DNA of 64,000 nt from positions 62,001 through 126,000 of the forward strand of contig CAKZYA010000057.1 in the NCBI GenBank assembly GCA_937883755.1. Reading direction: 5' to 3'. Under the pieces are notes generated by a model. That model saw only the letters and a list, made by a program, of their open reading frames with translations, was not told the origin of the DNA and searched no databases. The DNA comes from an uncultured Flammeovirgaceae bacterium. GTDB taxonomy: Bacteria; Bacteroidota; Bacteroidia; Cytophagales; Cyclobacteriaceae. Both the position numbers and the translations under genes were made by a program. Within the stretch, counting starts at the first letter, position 1. Each line of letters starts with the position of its first letter. Shown piece by piece: positions 52,934 through 61,726 of the stretch.

Positions 52934-54649
52934 ATGCTACGAACCTTATCTTACCTGCTCTCATTTATTCTTCTTTTCAACTTAAGTTGCCAAACCCAAG
53001 AACCGGCGGATCTGGTGATACGAAATGGCACGATCTATACCGTAAACGATGCTCAACCCCAGGCTGAGGCCATAGCAGTAGTAGGCGATAAAATTGCCTT
53101 TGTGGGTAGCGAAGCCGACATAGAAAAATGGATTGGCGATGAAACGGAAGTGTTAGACTTAGCCGGAAAAACTATGACACCGGGTTTCATTGAAGGACAT
53201 GCTCACTTTCTAGGTGTAGGCGAGAATAAGATGAACCTGGACTTACTAGCTGTCCGTAGCTTTGAAGAAATAGCCACTATGGTAGCCGAAGCAGCTGCTG
53301 AGGCTCGCCCGGGGGTGTGGATTACCGGACGGGGATGGCATCAAGACAAATGGGACTCTTTGCCTGGAGAGATGATCCAAGGCTTTCCCACTCATGATCT
53401 ATTGAGTGAGGCTGCGCCGGATAACCCGGTGTATTTGCGTCACGCCAGCGGTCATGCGGCTATTGCCAACCAAAAGGCGATGGAACTGGCGGGTGTAGCA
53501 AATATTAAGCAAGAAGGAGCCCAGATTGGGGAAGTAGCCGGGGGCGAAGTATTTCGCGATGAACTGGGAAATCCTACCGGAATATTCAATGAAAACGCAA
53601 TGGGCTTAGTCACCCAGCATATTCCAACCCGTACCTTAGAAGGTTATCTGCGGGCTGCCGAGCTGGCGATGGAAGAATGTTTGACGCATGGTATTACCAG
53701 CTTTCAAGATGCGGGTGTTACCCAAGATGTAGTTCAGCTCTATAAGCAATTAGCTGAGCAAGGCAAGCTAAAGGTGCGCCTGTACGCTATGCTCAGTGGG
53801 CGTGATAGTACGCTGTTGAAAGAGTATTTTGAGAAGGGCCCCGAGATTGGATTAGGAAATAATTTTCTAACGTTTCGTAGCATTAAGTTATATACCGATG
53901 GAGCATTAGGTTCACGTGGTGCCTGGCTACTAGAAGAATACTCCGATATGCCGGGGCAGTACGGTCATGAAACCACTCCGGTTCCGGTTATTCACGATAT
54001 TTCCCTCAAAGGATTACAGCACGGCTTTCAGGTCTGCTCCCATGCTATTGGCGACCGGGCTAATCGCGAGGTACTTGACCAGTACGAAGCGGCTTTTGAG
54101 CAACTGCCCGAAATGGCAGGTAACCACCGTTACCGAATTGAGCACGCCCAACACATAAGTGCTGCCGACATTCCCCGCTTTGGTAAACTAGGCGTAATCC
54201 CAGCTATGCAAGCCGTCCATATGGCTTCTGATCGCCCCTGGGCAATTGAACGGCTAGGGAAAGAACGCATTGAGGAAGGTGCTTACGTCTGGCGTAAGCT
54301 GATTGACTCGGGGGCTATTATCGTTAACGGTACCGACGCCCCAGTAGAACCGATTGCTCCGTTAGCTAGCTTCTACGCTTCAGTAGCGCGTAAAACCCTG
54401 AAGGGTGAACCTGAAGGTGGCTACGAACCCGATCAGCGCATGAGTCGGGAAGAAGCTCTAAAAACTTATACTTGGAATGCAGCTTACGGAGCCTTTGAGG
54501 AAGAAATTAAGGGCTCTATTGAAGTGGGCAAATTGGCAGATTTTACGGTTTTCTCTCAAGACATTATGCAGGTACCCGAAGATGAAATTCTTACTACTGA
54601 AGTAGATTATACCATTGTCGGGGGTGAGATTCTATTTACCAGAGAGTAG
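52934..54649 (+). CDS. Amidohydrolase family 3 lipoprotein
   Basis: A 571-residue amidohydrolase with a lipobox ending in NLSC (Cys19), so it is an anchored extracytoplasmic enzyme. The composite domain begins with DLVIRNGTIYTVNDAQPQAEA, the metal-binding GHAHF lies near residue 89, later metal ligands appear in CSHAIGDRANREV and IEHAQH, and the last Asp in VNGTDAPVEP. The C-terminus GSIEVGKLADFTVFSQDI is typical of the YtcJ-like branch. Members hydrolyse amide or ester bonds; the substrate is unknown. Confidence 0.9.
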   Translation: MLRTLSYLLSFILLFNLSCQTQEPADLVIRNGTIYTVNDAQPQAEAIAVVGDKIAFVGSEADIEKWIGDETEVLDLAGKTMTPGFIEGHAHFLGVGENKMNLDLLAVRSFEEIATMVAEAAAEARPGVWITGRGWHQDKWDSLPGEMIQGFPTHDLLSEAAPDNPVYLRHASGHAAIANQKAMELAGVANIKQEGAQIGEVAGGEVFRDELGNPTGIFNENAMGLVTQHIPTRTLEGYLRAAELAMEECLTHGITSFQDAGVTQDVVQLYKQLAEQGKLKVRLYAMLSGRDSTLLKEYFEKGPEIGLGNNFLTFRSIKLYTDGALGSRGAWLLEEYSDMPGQYGHETTPVPVIHDISLKGLQHGFQVCSHAIGDRANREVLDQYEAAFEQLPEMAGNHRYRIEHAQHISAADIPRFGKLGVIPAMQAVHMASDRPWAIERLGKERIEEGAYVWRKLIDSGAIIVNGTDAPVEPIAPLASFYASVARKTLKGEPEGGYEPDQRMSREEALKTYTWNAAYGAFEEEIKGSIEVGKLADFTVFSQDIMQVPEDEILTTEVDYTIVGGEILFTRE

Positions 54650-54678
54650 AAGTGGACGCTAGTTTAACAGTAGCGTAC

Positions 54679-54695
54679 TTGTCCAAAACGGACAA
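54679..54695. promoter_or_regulatory. 17-base palindrome upstream of the AraC gene (site 1)
   Basis: TTGTCCAAAACGGACAA has six-base perfect arms around AAAAC. An almost identical copy (one change) lies at 56732-56748. It is 46 bases before the AraC start, a place suited to autoregulation or to a second regulator. Confidence 0.6.
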
Positions 54696-54740
54696 TACAC
54701 TTAGAGAATATCTCCCTTGTTTTGTAACAAACAAATTACT

Positions 54741-55610
54741 ATGGGTAATGAAACGCAACTGCAACGTTACAAAAAGCTGCTACAGTTTATTGATGAACGA
54801 TTTAAAGAAGATATTAATATTCCCGAGATAGAAGAGGCCTGTCACTATTCTTACCGAAATATTAATCGGATTTTTGAGGCGTTAAATCATGAGACCATTG
54901 GTAAGTACATCAAACGGGTACGATTAGAGAGGGCCGCTCAGTACTTGAGATATTCTGAGGCGAGTATTTCCGAAATTGCCCACGATGTTGGGTTTGGCGA
55001 TGTCGCAGCTTTTAGCAAAGCGTTTAAGAATAAATTCAATTGTTCGCCCTCAGCTTACCGTAGTGGAACTCAGCTAGTTCAGCATATCAACCGCCAAGTA
55101 GCTTCTCACTCACAGGAAACCCGGTCGGATGTGCTGACCTTTGAGATAGAAACACTACCCGATTTCCAGTTGCTAGGCCTGGAGTACCGAGGTGCCTACG
55201 AAGACGTTACTGCTATTAAAAAGACTTGGCATCAGTTGGTGGAGTATGCCCATAAAAAGAAATTATTAACCGAAGAGACTATATACCTAGCTGAGATTCT
55301 AGACGATGATGAAATTAGCGAGCACATCAAATGCCGCTATACCGCTGCCATCATTTTGGAGGACTCTCTCACAATAGACTCCGAAGGTTTCTTTTTTACT
55401 AGAACCGTAGGGAGCAGGAAATATGCGAAATTTTTGCACCAAGGTTCGCACGAATCCTGCCCCGATACCTACCACCTAATTTACAGTCACTGGATGACTG
55501 ATGTTGCGCTGGAAATGGCTGATGCCCCCGTTCTTGAGTTCTACCTCAATGATGAAGCCGACACGGCCACTCCCGATTTACGTACCGAGATATACATTCC
55601 TATTGAATAG
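54741..55610 (+). CDS. AraC-family regulator with GyrI-like effector domain
   Basis: I use the ATG at 54741; a TTG at 54717 adds eight residues. The 289-residue protein has the two AraC helix-turn-helices at the N-terminus (about 15-105, CHYSYRNINRIFEAL and SISEIAHDVGFGDVAAFSKA, then FNCSPSAYR), followed by a GyrI-like ligand domain (about 125-289, ETLPDFQLLGLEYRGAYE). The family senses small amphipathic or toxic compounds and often activates efflux or detoxification genes. The palindrome at 54679-54695 lies just upstream and recurs at 56732-56748, before a downstream gene group, so that group is a likely target. Confidence 0.88.
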   Translation: MGNETQLQRYKKLLQFIDERFKEDINIPEIEEACHYSYRNINRIFEALNHETIGKYIKRVRLERAAQYLRYSEASISEIAHDVGFGDVAAFSKAFKNKFNCSPSAYRSGTQLVQHINRQVASHSQETRSDVLTFEIETLPDFQLLGLEYRGAYEDVTAIKKTWHQLVEYAHKKKLLTEETIYLAEILDDDEISEHIKCRYTAAIILEDSLTIDSEGFFFTRTVGSRKYAKFLHQGSHESCPDTYHLIYSHWMTDVALEMADAPVLEFYLNDEADTATPDLRTEIYIPIE

Positions 55611-55652
55611 CGCCGTCAGTAGCCGGTGCTGTACTACCATTTTCTAGCAATC

Positions 55653-56696
55653 ATGACTAAACCAATATATTTTATCGCAATCATACTGGTGTGTGCTCCC
55701 ATCCTTCTGCCTTCGTGTGTGGCAAAAAATTACACTTCTGAAGTCTTTCATTTCAATGATAATGGGGATGACGTACAGGCGGTGATCAATATTCCTAAAG
55801 ACATTGACCAGAAAAGCTCTATTCCTCTCGTCGTGTTTGTTCACGGTGATAGTGAGATGAGTGCCGACAACTTTGGCTACTATATTCCTATATGGGATCA
55901 TTTAGCTGAACACGGAATTGCCTCGCTGGCTTGGGATAAAAAAGGAGTTGGAGGTAGTACTGGAAATTGGCTCGACCAATCTATGCTTGACCGCGCCCAA
56001 GAAGTGGTATCAGCTATTGAGGCGGTTAGAATACATAGCAACCACTCGTTTTCATCTATTGGCCTTATTGGCTTTAGTCAGGCGGGTTGGGTACTGCCCC
56101 AGGTGCCTTCCATTTCAGATTATCCCGATTATATGATTTCTGTTTCTGGGGCTATCAATTGGAAACGCCAAAGTAATTACTTAACCAGAAAACGACTAGA
56201 AGGACTAGGAAAAAGCGATACCGACGTAGCCCAAGGTCTTGCTGAAAATGAAAAGACTTTAATATTATTTGAGAAGTCTTACACTGAGTATCTGGCTTAC
56301 ATAGAAGCAAAATGTAAAGAATCAGATGAATCAGACTGCTCTCCCATGAGTCGCGACCGCTTTCGTTTCGTGCAGAAAAATACGAATGCTGATGCTACCG
56401 AAGACCTAAAAAAGGTTAGATGTCCGGTGTTTGGTATGTTTGGCGAGCACGACCTAAATGTGGATTTTCAAGAATCCTTTGATACGTATCAGACAATACT
56501 ATCGGAAACCATGCCGGAAGACTATCAGGTAAAAATCTACCCAAATGCAACCCACGGGTTACTCCAGAGCGACAAATTCAACGCCATTACGCCCGGATTA
56601 TGGATCTGGCTAAAGATGCGATTGTACGGAAAGCGGGCGTTTGTAGACGGGGTGCTCGACGACATCACGGCCTTTATCCTAGCCAACAATCAATAA
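55653..56696 (+). CDS. Alpha/beta-hydrolase lipoprotein
   Basis: A 347-residue protein from the ATG at 55653 (a GTG at 55626 adds nine residues). Lipobox LLPSC places it outside the cytoplasm. The alpha/beta-hydrolase triad is visible: nucleophile in GLIGFSQAGW (G-x-S-x-A/G), acid in FGEHDLNVD and His in NATHGLLQ, with the oxyanion region VVFVHGDSEMS. It is probably a serine esterase or dienelactone-hydrolase-like enzyme. It follows the AraC gene after 42 bases and may be co-transcribed. Confidence 0.82.
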   Translation: MTKPIYFIAIILVCAPILLPSCVAKNYTSEVFHFNDNGDDVQAVINIPKDIDQKSSIPLVVFVHGDSEMSADNFGYYIPIWDHLAEHGIASLAWDKKGVGGSTGNWLDQSMLDRAQEVVSAIEAVRIHSNHSFSSIGLIGFSQAGWVLPQVPSISDYPDYMISVSGAINWKRQSNYLTRKRLEGLGKSDTDVAQGLAENEKTLILFEKSYTEYLAYIEAKCKESDESDCSPMSRDRFRFVQKNTNADATEDLKKVRCPVFGMFGEHDLNVDFQESFDTYQTILSETMPEDYQVKIYPNATHGLLQSDKFNAITPGLWIWLKMRLYGKRAFVDGVLDDITAFILANNQ

Positions 56697-56731
56697 TTCT
56701 GTTCCAAAAATTATATCTTCTTTAAGCAGTA

Positions 56732-56748
56732 TTGTCTAAAACGGACAA
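56732..56748. promoter_or_regulatory. 17-base palindrome upstream of the lipocalin-like gene (site 2)
   Basis: TTGTCTAAAACGGACAA differs from site 1 at 54679-54695 by one base. It lies about 120 bases before the ATG at 56869 and suggests that genes 56869-59127 share a regulator with the AraC gene. Confidence 0.6.
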
Positions 56749-56868
56749 CTCTATTTCTGTCACGCTCCCGACCTTTGTTTCGTGCAGATCAGAACCGAAA
56801 GGAGCTCTATCTGATCCAACGGTTCTACCACTATTTCTACGTCTTTCTTATCCAAAAACAAATATAGA

Positions 56869-57276
56869 ATGATGTTCAAGACCGGACTAATTAACACGCT
56901 AGCGTTTCTAATGCTAATTACTGAGTTGCCAACCGATATTGGCTCGACTCCAGTATCTGTTGAAGCCCTTTCTAAAAAATGGAAGCTAGAAAAGTATGCT
57001 TATCTCGTCTTTTCCGAGGCCCCCGAAGCAGTAGAAAAGAATGACTATCTCCTACTAAAATCAAACCTGTTTTTTGAGTCTGTTTCGGAGGGTAAGTACG
57101 AAGAAGGTAGTTGGCGGCTTGACACTGAAAGTAAACGAATCTACTTAACACAAGAAGGTGCAGAAGACGAGCTAGTATTTATCATAGACGAGTTACGCGA
57201 TGACGAACTGGTTCTCATCATAGATAATCCGGCTGATGAGGATGCTCAGTATTTAAAGATTCATTTCAAAAGCTAA
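56869..57276 (+). CDS. Small exported lipocalin-like protein
   Basis: A 135-residue protein with a hydrophobic N-terminus (about 5-20). The mature region has the simple repeating-strand style of small Bacteroidota lipocalin-like proteins, with KKWKLEKYAYLVF, EGSWRLDTESKRIYLTQE and ELVLIIDNPAD. No family can be named with certainty. The sterol-desaturase-like gene starts four bases after its stop, so the two are translationally linked. Confidence 0.65.
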   Translation: MMFKTGLINTLAFLMLITELPTDIGSTPVSVEALSKKWKLEKYAYLVFSEAPEAVEKNDYLLLKSNLFFESVSEGKYEEGSWRLDTESKRIYLTQEGAEDELVFIIDELRDDELVLIIDNPADEDAQYLKIHFKS

Positions 57277-57280
57277 CACC

Positions 57281-58156
57281 ATGAGCCTTACCCAATTTAC
57301 CGCGCTAATTGAAGGTGCCCCCGTAATGAAGTATGTAGGTTACTTCTTCGTTTTCAACTTGGCACTGATCTTCTTTGAGATTTTGTTAGATGTATTCACC
57401 TCAAAAGAGAGAAGATGGAGAGACTCCGGGGCCAACATTGCCATCTTTGTAATGGGGCAGTTGTTAGAGAAAACAGCTTTTGGAGCTATTGGTATTGTGT
57501 GTCTAATGCCCTTTCACTGGCTAACCCCGCTAGAAATTCCGATCAATGAATGGACTTGGGTTCTAGCATTACTTGCTGCCGACTTTACCTACTACTGGAT
57601 GCACCGACTCGAGCACGAACACCGAATACTTTGGGCTAACCACAGTGTGCATCACTCTTCAGAAGACTACAATTTAACGGTCTCTATACGCCTCAGTATT
57701 GTTGAAAGTGCCATTGAGTGGGTATTCTTTATTCCTATGATCTTGGTTGGCTTTACGCCCTTTCAAGCAATAGTGGCACTGATTTTTGTGGTACAGTATC
57801 AGACCTGGATTCATACCGAGCGTATTGTGAAACTCGGGTGGCTAGATGAGCTATTTAATACACCCTCGGTGCATCGGGTTCACCACGGGTCCAACCCTAA
57901 ATATTTGGACAAAAACTACGGAGGGGTTTTGATGATCTGGGACAAACTATTCGGAACATTTCAGCGGGAAGAGGAAAAAGTGGTGTACGGACTAACTAAA
58001 AATATTAACTCCAATAATCCCATAACGATCAACTTTATTGAGTATGCTAATATCTGGAAAGATGTTAAGCAGTGCCGGAGTTGGAAAGACCGTTTCAAGG
58101 TTATCTTCGGTGGGTTAACCTGGCAACCCAAATATTTTAATAAAGGAGAGCATTAG
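57281..58156 (+). CDS. Fatty acid hydroxylase / sterol desaturase family membrane enzyme
   Basis: A 291-residue membrane protein with four or five helices. The di-iron histidine boxes are present: HRLEHEH and HSVHHSSEDYN at about 107-130 and HRVHHGSNPKYLDKNYGG at about 197-214. The superfamily hydroxylates or desaturates lipids in the membrane, such as fatty acids, sterols or carotenoids. It sits between a lipocalin-like protein and an outer-membrane-like protein, behind the site 2 palindrome, so a role in envelope lipid change is plausible but not proven. Confidence 0.88.
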   Translation: MSLTQFTALIEGAPVMKYVGYFFVFNLALIFFEILLDVFTSKERRWRDSGANIAIFVMGQLLEKTAFGAIGIVCLMPFHWLTPLEIPINEWTWVLALLAADFTYYWMHRLEHEHRILWANHSVHHSSEDYNLTVSIRLSIVESAIEWVFFIPMILVGFTPFQAIVALIFVVQYQTWIHTERIVKLGWLDELFNTPSVHRVHHGSNPKYLDKNYGGVLMIWDKLFGTFQREEEKVVYGLTKNINSNNPITINFIEYANIWKDVKQCRSWKDRFKVIFGGLTWQPKYFNKGEH

Positions 58157-58200
58157 CAGCTAGCAGAAACTACCCTCAGTCTCCCACTTTCCTTCTTCAT

Positions 58201-59127
58201 ATGAGAACACCTATAAAAACCAACAGCCTGTTACTAGGTTTACTTGGCATCTTATTGCCCAATTTCATATTGGCACAAGATGAAATCGAGATTATTCGAC
58301 TGACCTATCAGCACGATGGCGGCGCATTACTCACCACCAATGATCTTCCAACGCTTAACCAGGCAAAAATAACCACTAGCGTAGTTGAGTTAATGCTTCA
58401 GTACGGCCATGCTATCGGAAATAAAGGGGTTGAGTTTTCTTATGCGGTGGGGTATCAGCATTTTTCTCAAACGCTGGATGCTTCAGAAGTTACGAATGAC
58501 TCTACCTTTTATACAATCCCCAAATATTATTACCGAACCCCTCAGTTTTCTCAAATAAGTTTTATTACCGGAATATCAGTACCCTTTGGCAACAACTGGG
58601 GTGGCTTTACGGGAGTTTCTCTTAATTATACTGACGACTTAGCAGGAACCGATCTGCCAGGTAATCTCACTTGGGTAAGCACTACGTATATCGAGAAGAT
58701 AAAAAGTGAGCGCTTCTCCTACGGCGTAGGGGCCTTTATCAATAAACTAGAAAACAGGTTTTTACTATCACCTATCGTAAACGTAAAAATCAAGAATAGA
58801 AAACGAGGGGTAGAGTTGATTTTTCCAGAAAAACTGAGGGTATGGCAAGTAATAGGCCGTAGCAGCTATTTGGAGGGAATAGCTAGCTTCAATTCACTTT
58901 CGCTAGAGTATAATCCGGCTCGCGAGGTAGCATCTACTGATGTTTTTCTAGCCCGAGCTGGGGTTACCTATCATTACATTTGGGAAGAATTTCTCAAACT
59001 GTCCTTAGGCGTAAACGTACCGTTGGGCTTTTACTCCGTTACTACCCCCGAAAGTTCATTTGATTATACCCTCGGAGATAATCTAGGATTTAGCCTTTCG
59101 GTGAGCTTTGTTATTCAGAATGAGTAG
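58201..59127 (+). CDS. Outer membrane beta-barrel protein (DUF6268-like)
   Basis: A 308-residue protein with a signal peptide ending near ILAQ. The mature part has alternating polar/aromatic strands (VEFSYAVGYQHFSQ, GGFTGVSLNYTDDL, FSYGVGAFINKLENR) and a final aromatic strand FSLSVSFVIQNE, as in outer-membrane barrels. It resembles the DUF6268 group of Bacteroidota, but I am not certain of the family. It is the last gene of the group behind site 2. Confidence 0.65.
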   Translation: MRTPIKTNSLLLGLLGILLPNFILAQDEIEIIRLTYQHDGGALLTTNDLPTLNQAKITTSVVELMLQYGHAIGNKGVEFSYAVGYQHFSQTLDASEVTNDSTFYTIPKYYYRTPQFSQISFITGISVPFGNNWGGFTGVSLNYTDDLAGTDLPGNLTWVSTTYIEKIKSERFSYGVGAFINKLENRFLLSPIVNVKIKNRKRGVELIFPEKLRVWQVIGRSSYLEGIASFNSLSLEYNPAREVASTDVFLARAGVTYHYIWEEFLKLSLGVNVPLGFYSVTTPESSFDYTLGDNLGFSLSVSFVIQNE

Positions 59128-59306
59128 TAGCGCAGATCATAGATGCAGGCTTACTATTGCGCGTTAACATAGAGACGTATTATCTAGAAAAAATTGGCCT
59201 AAAGAAGTCTCAACACATTGCCTACTTGATTGAGAAATTGCTATATTTAAATAGCTACCCATTGTAGTTTATGGGTGGTAATATTTTTGTTCTAAAACGT
59301 TCAACT

Positions 59307-60659
59307 ATGCTATGCCACCTAAAATTACACCATAGGTATTATGGTTATTATTTGTGCTTGCTTACAGTATTATTATTCTCTTGCCAATCGGACGATGAGG
59401 TTCAACTAGATCCGGAAGTAGCTTCTTTATTGTCCTCGCTCGAGCAAGAATTAGTGCCTTTGGATAATAATCCATTGGTTTGGGCCGATGATGATTTAAC
59501 TTTTCTTGATCCGGTTGCCGAAAAACCCATTATTGGCTTAGGCGAGTCTACCCACGGAACAGCTGAGTTCTTTAATGCCAAACGTCGCATATTTCGGTAT
59601 TTGGTTGAAAATCATAACTATAAAGTATTTGCTTTTGAAGCTGATTTTGGTGAATCATTGTTTTTGGAGAAAGCTGTTCAACAAGGATCAAAGAGTCAGA
59701 TTCGCTCTCTAATGTCTGAAAAAATGCATTTCTGGACGTGGCGCACCGAGGAAGTTCGTAACCTGCTGGAGTGGATGAGTGAATACAATGCCGGAAAATC
59801 AGAAGAAGATAAAGTACACTACATGGGAGTAGATTGTCAGTTTAATACCTACCACCCTCAGCTACTCAATCAGTATTTACATGCTGCCAATGCTTCCTTT
59901 TTGGAGCTTTCGGATGAAGTACTTTCAAAAGTAAAAACTGATTCTGAAGATAGGTTCCAAGGATATTCGCCCGAGGAATTTACCACCTATCTTGGCCAGA
60001 TCGACGCGCTGCAAGATTCAATGATTACTCATCAAGACGCTCTTACTGTGGCAACTTCCGAAAAAGCATTTGAGCTTAATTTGAGGCTACTAAGATTGGC
60101 TCGACAAGTCTCAGAGGTAAGATACTACGGAAGCATTGAGGATTATTCAGTGAATTATCGCGATAAGTACATGGCTGAGAATACCGCCTGGATGCTGGAC
60201 TACTTCGGAGGAGATAAAGTGGTGCTGTGGGCACATAATGCTCATATTGCGAATGATCCAAACTACGGATCGGGGTCCATTGGGCACTACTTGTTACAGG
60301 AGCTACCTAATGATTACTCAACCGTAAGTTTCATGTTCTCACAGGGCGATTTTATGGCAAGGGGGTTTGAAAACGATCAAATTGCCGAGCTAGATCAGCA
60401 TACGATTACTGAAAAGCCTCAAGAAGAATCATTAACGGAAGTCTTCCACAACGCTAGTAGCTCGACTTTCACTATTGGTGTAGGCGATTTACAGAAGCAT
60501 ACCGAGTGGAGTGATTTTTTCAAAGAGGGCACGCGGTACTTGTCAATAGGTGCGGTGTTTAACAATCAACCGCAAGATTACTATCGCAGCTTTCACCCTA
60601 ATCTGTACGATCGTATTATCTACTTCGATAATACCAATGCCTCGCAGCCATTTCGATAG
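59307..60659 (+). CDS. Erythromycin-esterase-family lipoprotein
   Basis: A 450-residue protein from the ATG at 59307; an ATG at 59271 would add 12 residues before the signal. Lipobox LLFSC. The EreA/EreB-like fold is seen in GLGESTHGTAEFFNAK (about 78-93), FAFEADFGESLFLE, YMGVDCQ and VLWAHNAHIAND, which carry the Glu/His residues used by the family. Relatives hydrolyse the lactone of macrolides, but many environmental members, including exported ones like this, have other substrates. It should not be read as a proven resistance gene. Confidence 0.85.
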   Translation: MLCHLKLHHRYYGYYLCLLTVLLFSCQSDDEVQLDPEVASLLSSLEQELVPLDNNPLVWADDDLTFLDPVAEKPIIGLGESTHGTAEFFNAKRRIFRYLVENHNYKVFAFEADFGESLFLEKAVQQGSKSQIRSLMSEKMHFWTWRTEEVRNLLEWMSEYNAGKSEEDKVHYMGVDCQFNTYHPQLLNQYLHAANASFLELSDEVLSKVKTDSEDRFQGYSPEEFTTYLGQIDALQDSMITHQDALTVATSEKAFELNLRLLRLARQVSEVRYYGSIEDYSVNYRDKYMAENTAWMLDYFGGDKVVLWAHNAHIANDPNYGSGSIGHYLLQELPNDYSTVSFMFSQGDFMARGFENDQIAELDQHTITEKPQEESLTEVFHNASSSTFTIGVGDLQKHTEWSDFFKEGTRYLSIGAVFNNQPQDYYRSFHPNLYDRIIYFDNTNASQPFR

Positions 60660-60903
60660 CAGACACCATCTATTTAACCTAAACTAGTATCTCAGGCAGA
60701 TCTTCTTGCACAAACGGGCGGAGGGTTAATGGTTCACTCTGTAGTGTAGGTAACATAGCCTCTTTTTCTAAGAATAATTGCTATTGTTACGTGGTAGACA
60801 GCCCCCAAGTTGTTGGCATAATAGAAATATGTTATAATATAGATATAATAGTATTATTATAATATAATGTTAGCATCTACTATAAGGAAGAAATACGTAG
60901 ATT

Positions 60904-61239
60904 TTAGACTAAATCAAAGGCTTGGGCGAGGCGTACCAGTTGGTATGAGTACTTTATCTTGAGCTTCCGATTGATATTTTTGCGATGGGTTTCCACAGTA
61001 GAGCGAGCAATAAAGAGCTGCTCAGCAATCTGAGCACTAGTATAGCCATACACAATGAGTGGAATAACTTCTCTTTCTCGGTCGGTAAGTCGCATAAAGG
61101 TAGAATGGTAGTCTTTTATCAACTTTTTGTCTTCTAGAATACGGTCAATAGTGCGGTCACTTAACTCTAAGTAATGGTCATCAATGTGTGAGAGAAATTT
61201 GTATTTGGCATAGATTAGGTTTGCGTAATAAGCGATCAT
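60904..61239 (-). CDS. LuxR-type HTH transcriptional regulator (no receiver domain)
   Basis: A 111-residue protein from the ATG at 61239; a TTG at 61281 would add 14 residues. The C-terminal LuxR/GerE helix-turn-helix is clear: LTDREREVIPLIVYGYTSA then ARSTVETHRKNINRKL. The short N-terminal part is helical and has no phospho-acceptor domain, so this is a solo DNA-binding protein of the kind found in Cytophagales. It is encoded alone, between two plus-strand genes. Confidence 0.82.
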   Translation of the reverse strand: MIAYYANLIYAKYKFLSHIDDHYLELSDRTIDRILEDKKLIKDYHSTFMRLTDREREVIPLIVYGYTSAQIAEQLFIARSTVETHRKNINRKLKIKYSYQLVRLAQAFDLV

Positions 61240-61276
61240 TTTAAGGGATAGTTTTATTGGTTTAGTGGTGGTGCAT

Positions 61277-61726
61277 AACAATAGCGTTTAAGAGATAATA
61301 ATCTTCCATCTCTTTAGTAGATAAATGGACACTTTGACTTTCTTTCTTAAATAGTAAGAAGGTTTTTAACTCATATTATGTGAGTTTTTTTACTTACCAA
61401 ATTGTCTTTTACAATGATTTTTTGACTTTTGATAAGAAGTTATACTTTCCAGCTGACTTAATATTCAGGTGTTATTTTGGGTAATATACCGAATAATTTA
61501 TCTTTTACAAGCATACTTATCTAATCTTTATATAGATAATCTTATTTATCACAAAATTGATTTATGCTGCATGAGTCAATAAAATTGTAATAACCAATGG
61601 AAGCTGTTATGTCAATTTTCTCCTTTAGCTTAGTTATACGATTAATATCCTCTACACCTAAAGGTAATTCACTCTAATTATTACTACACTTGCCTATTAG
61701 AGCATCATTCCTGTAAATAGTCACCC
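61277..61726. other. AT-rich intergenic region, about 450 bases
   Basis: It holds the promoters of the leftward LuxR-type gene and the rightward deacetylase gene. A weak hairpin, AACTCA (61368-61373) with TGAGTT (61381-61386) followed by T residues, could be a terminator on the plus strand. No open reading frame is supported. Confidence 0.4.

Noticed and set aside
59307-60659. Calling the Ere-like gene an antibiotic resistance gene
   Set aside because: It is an exported lipoprotein in an environmental Bacteroidota context with no resistance-gene neighbours; family membership alone does not show macrolide hydrolysis.
61368-61391. Terminator hairpin AACTCA/TGAGTT with T-run
   Set aside because: Only six base pairs and no plus-strand gene ends nearby; noted within the intergenic entry but not called.
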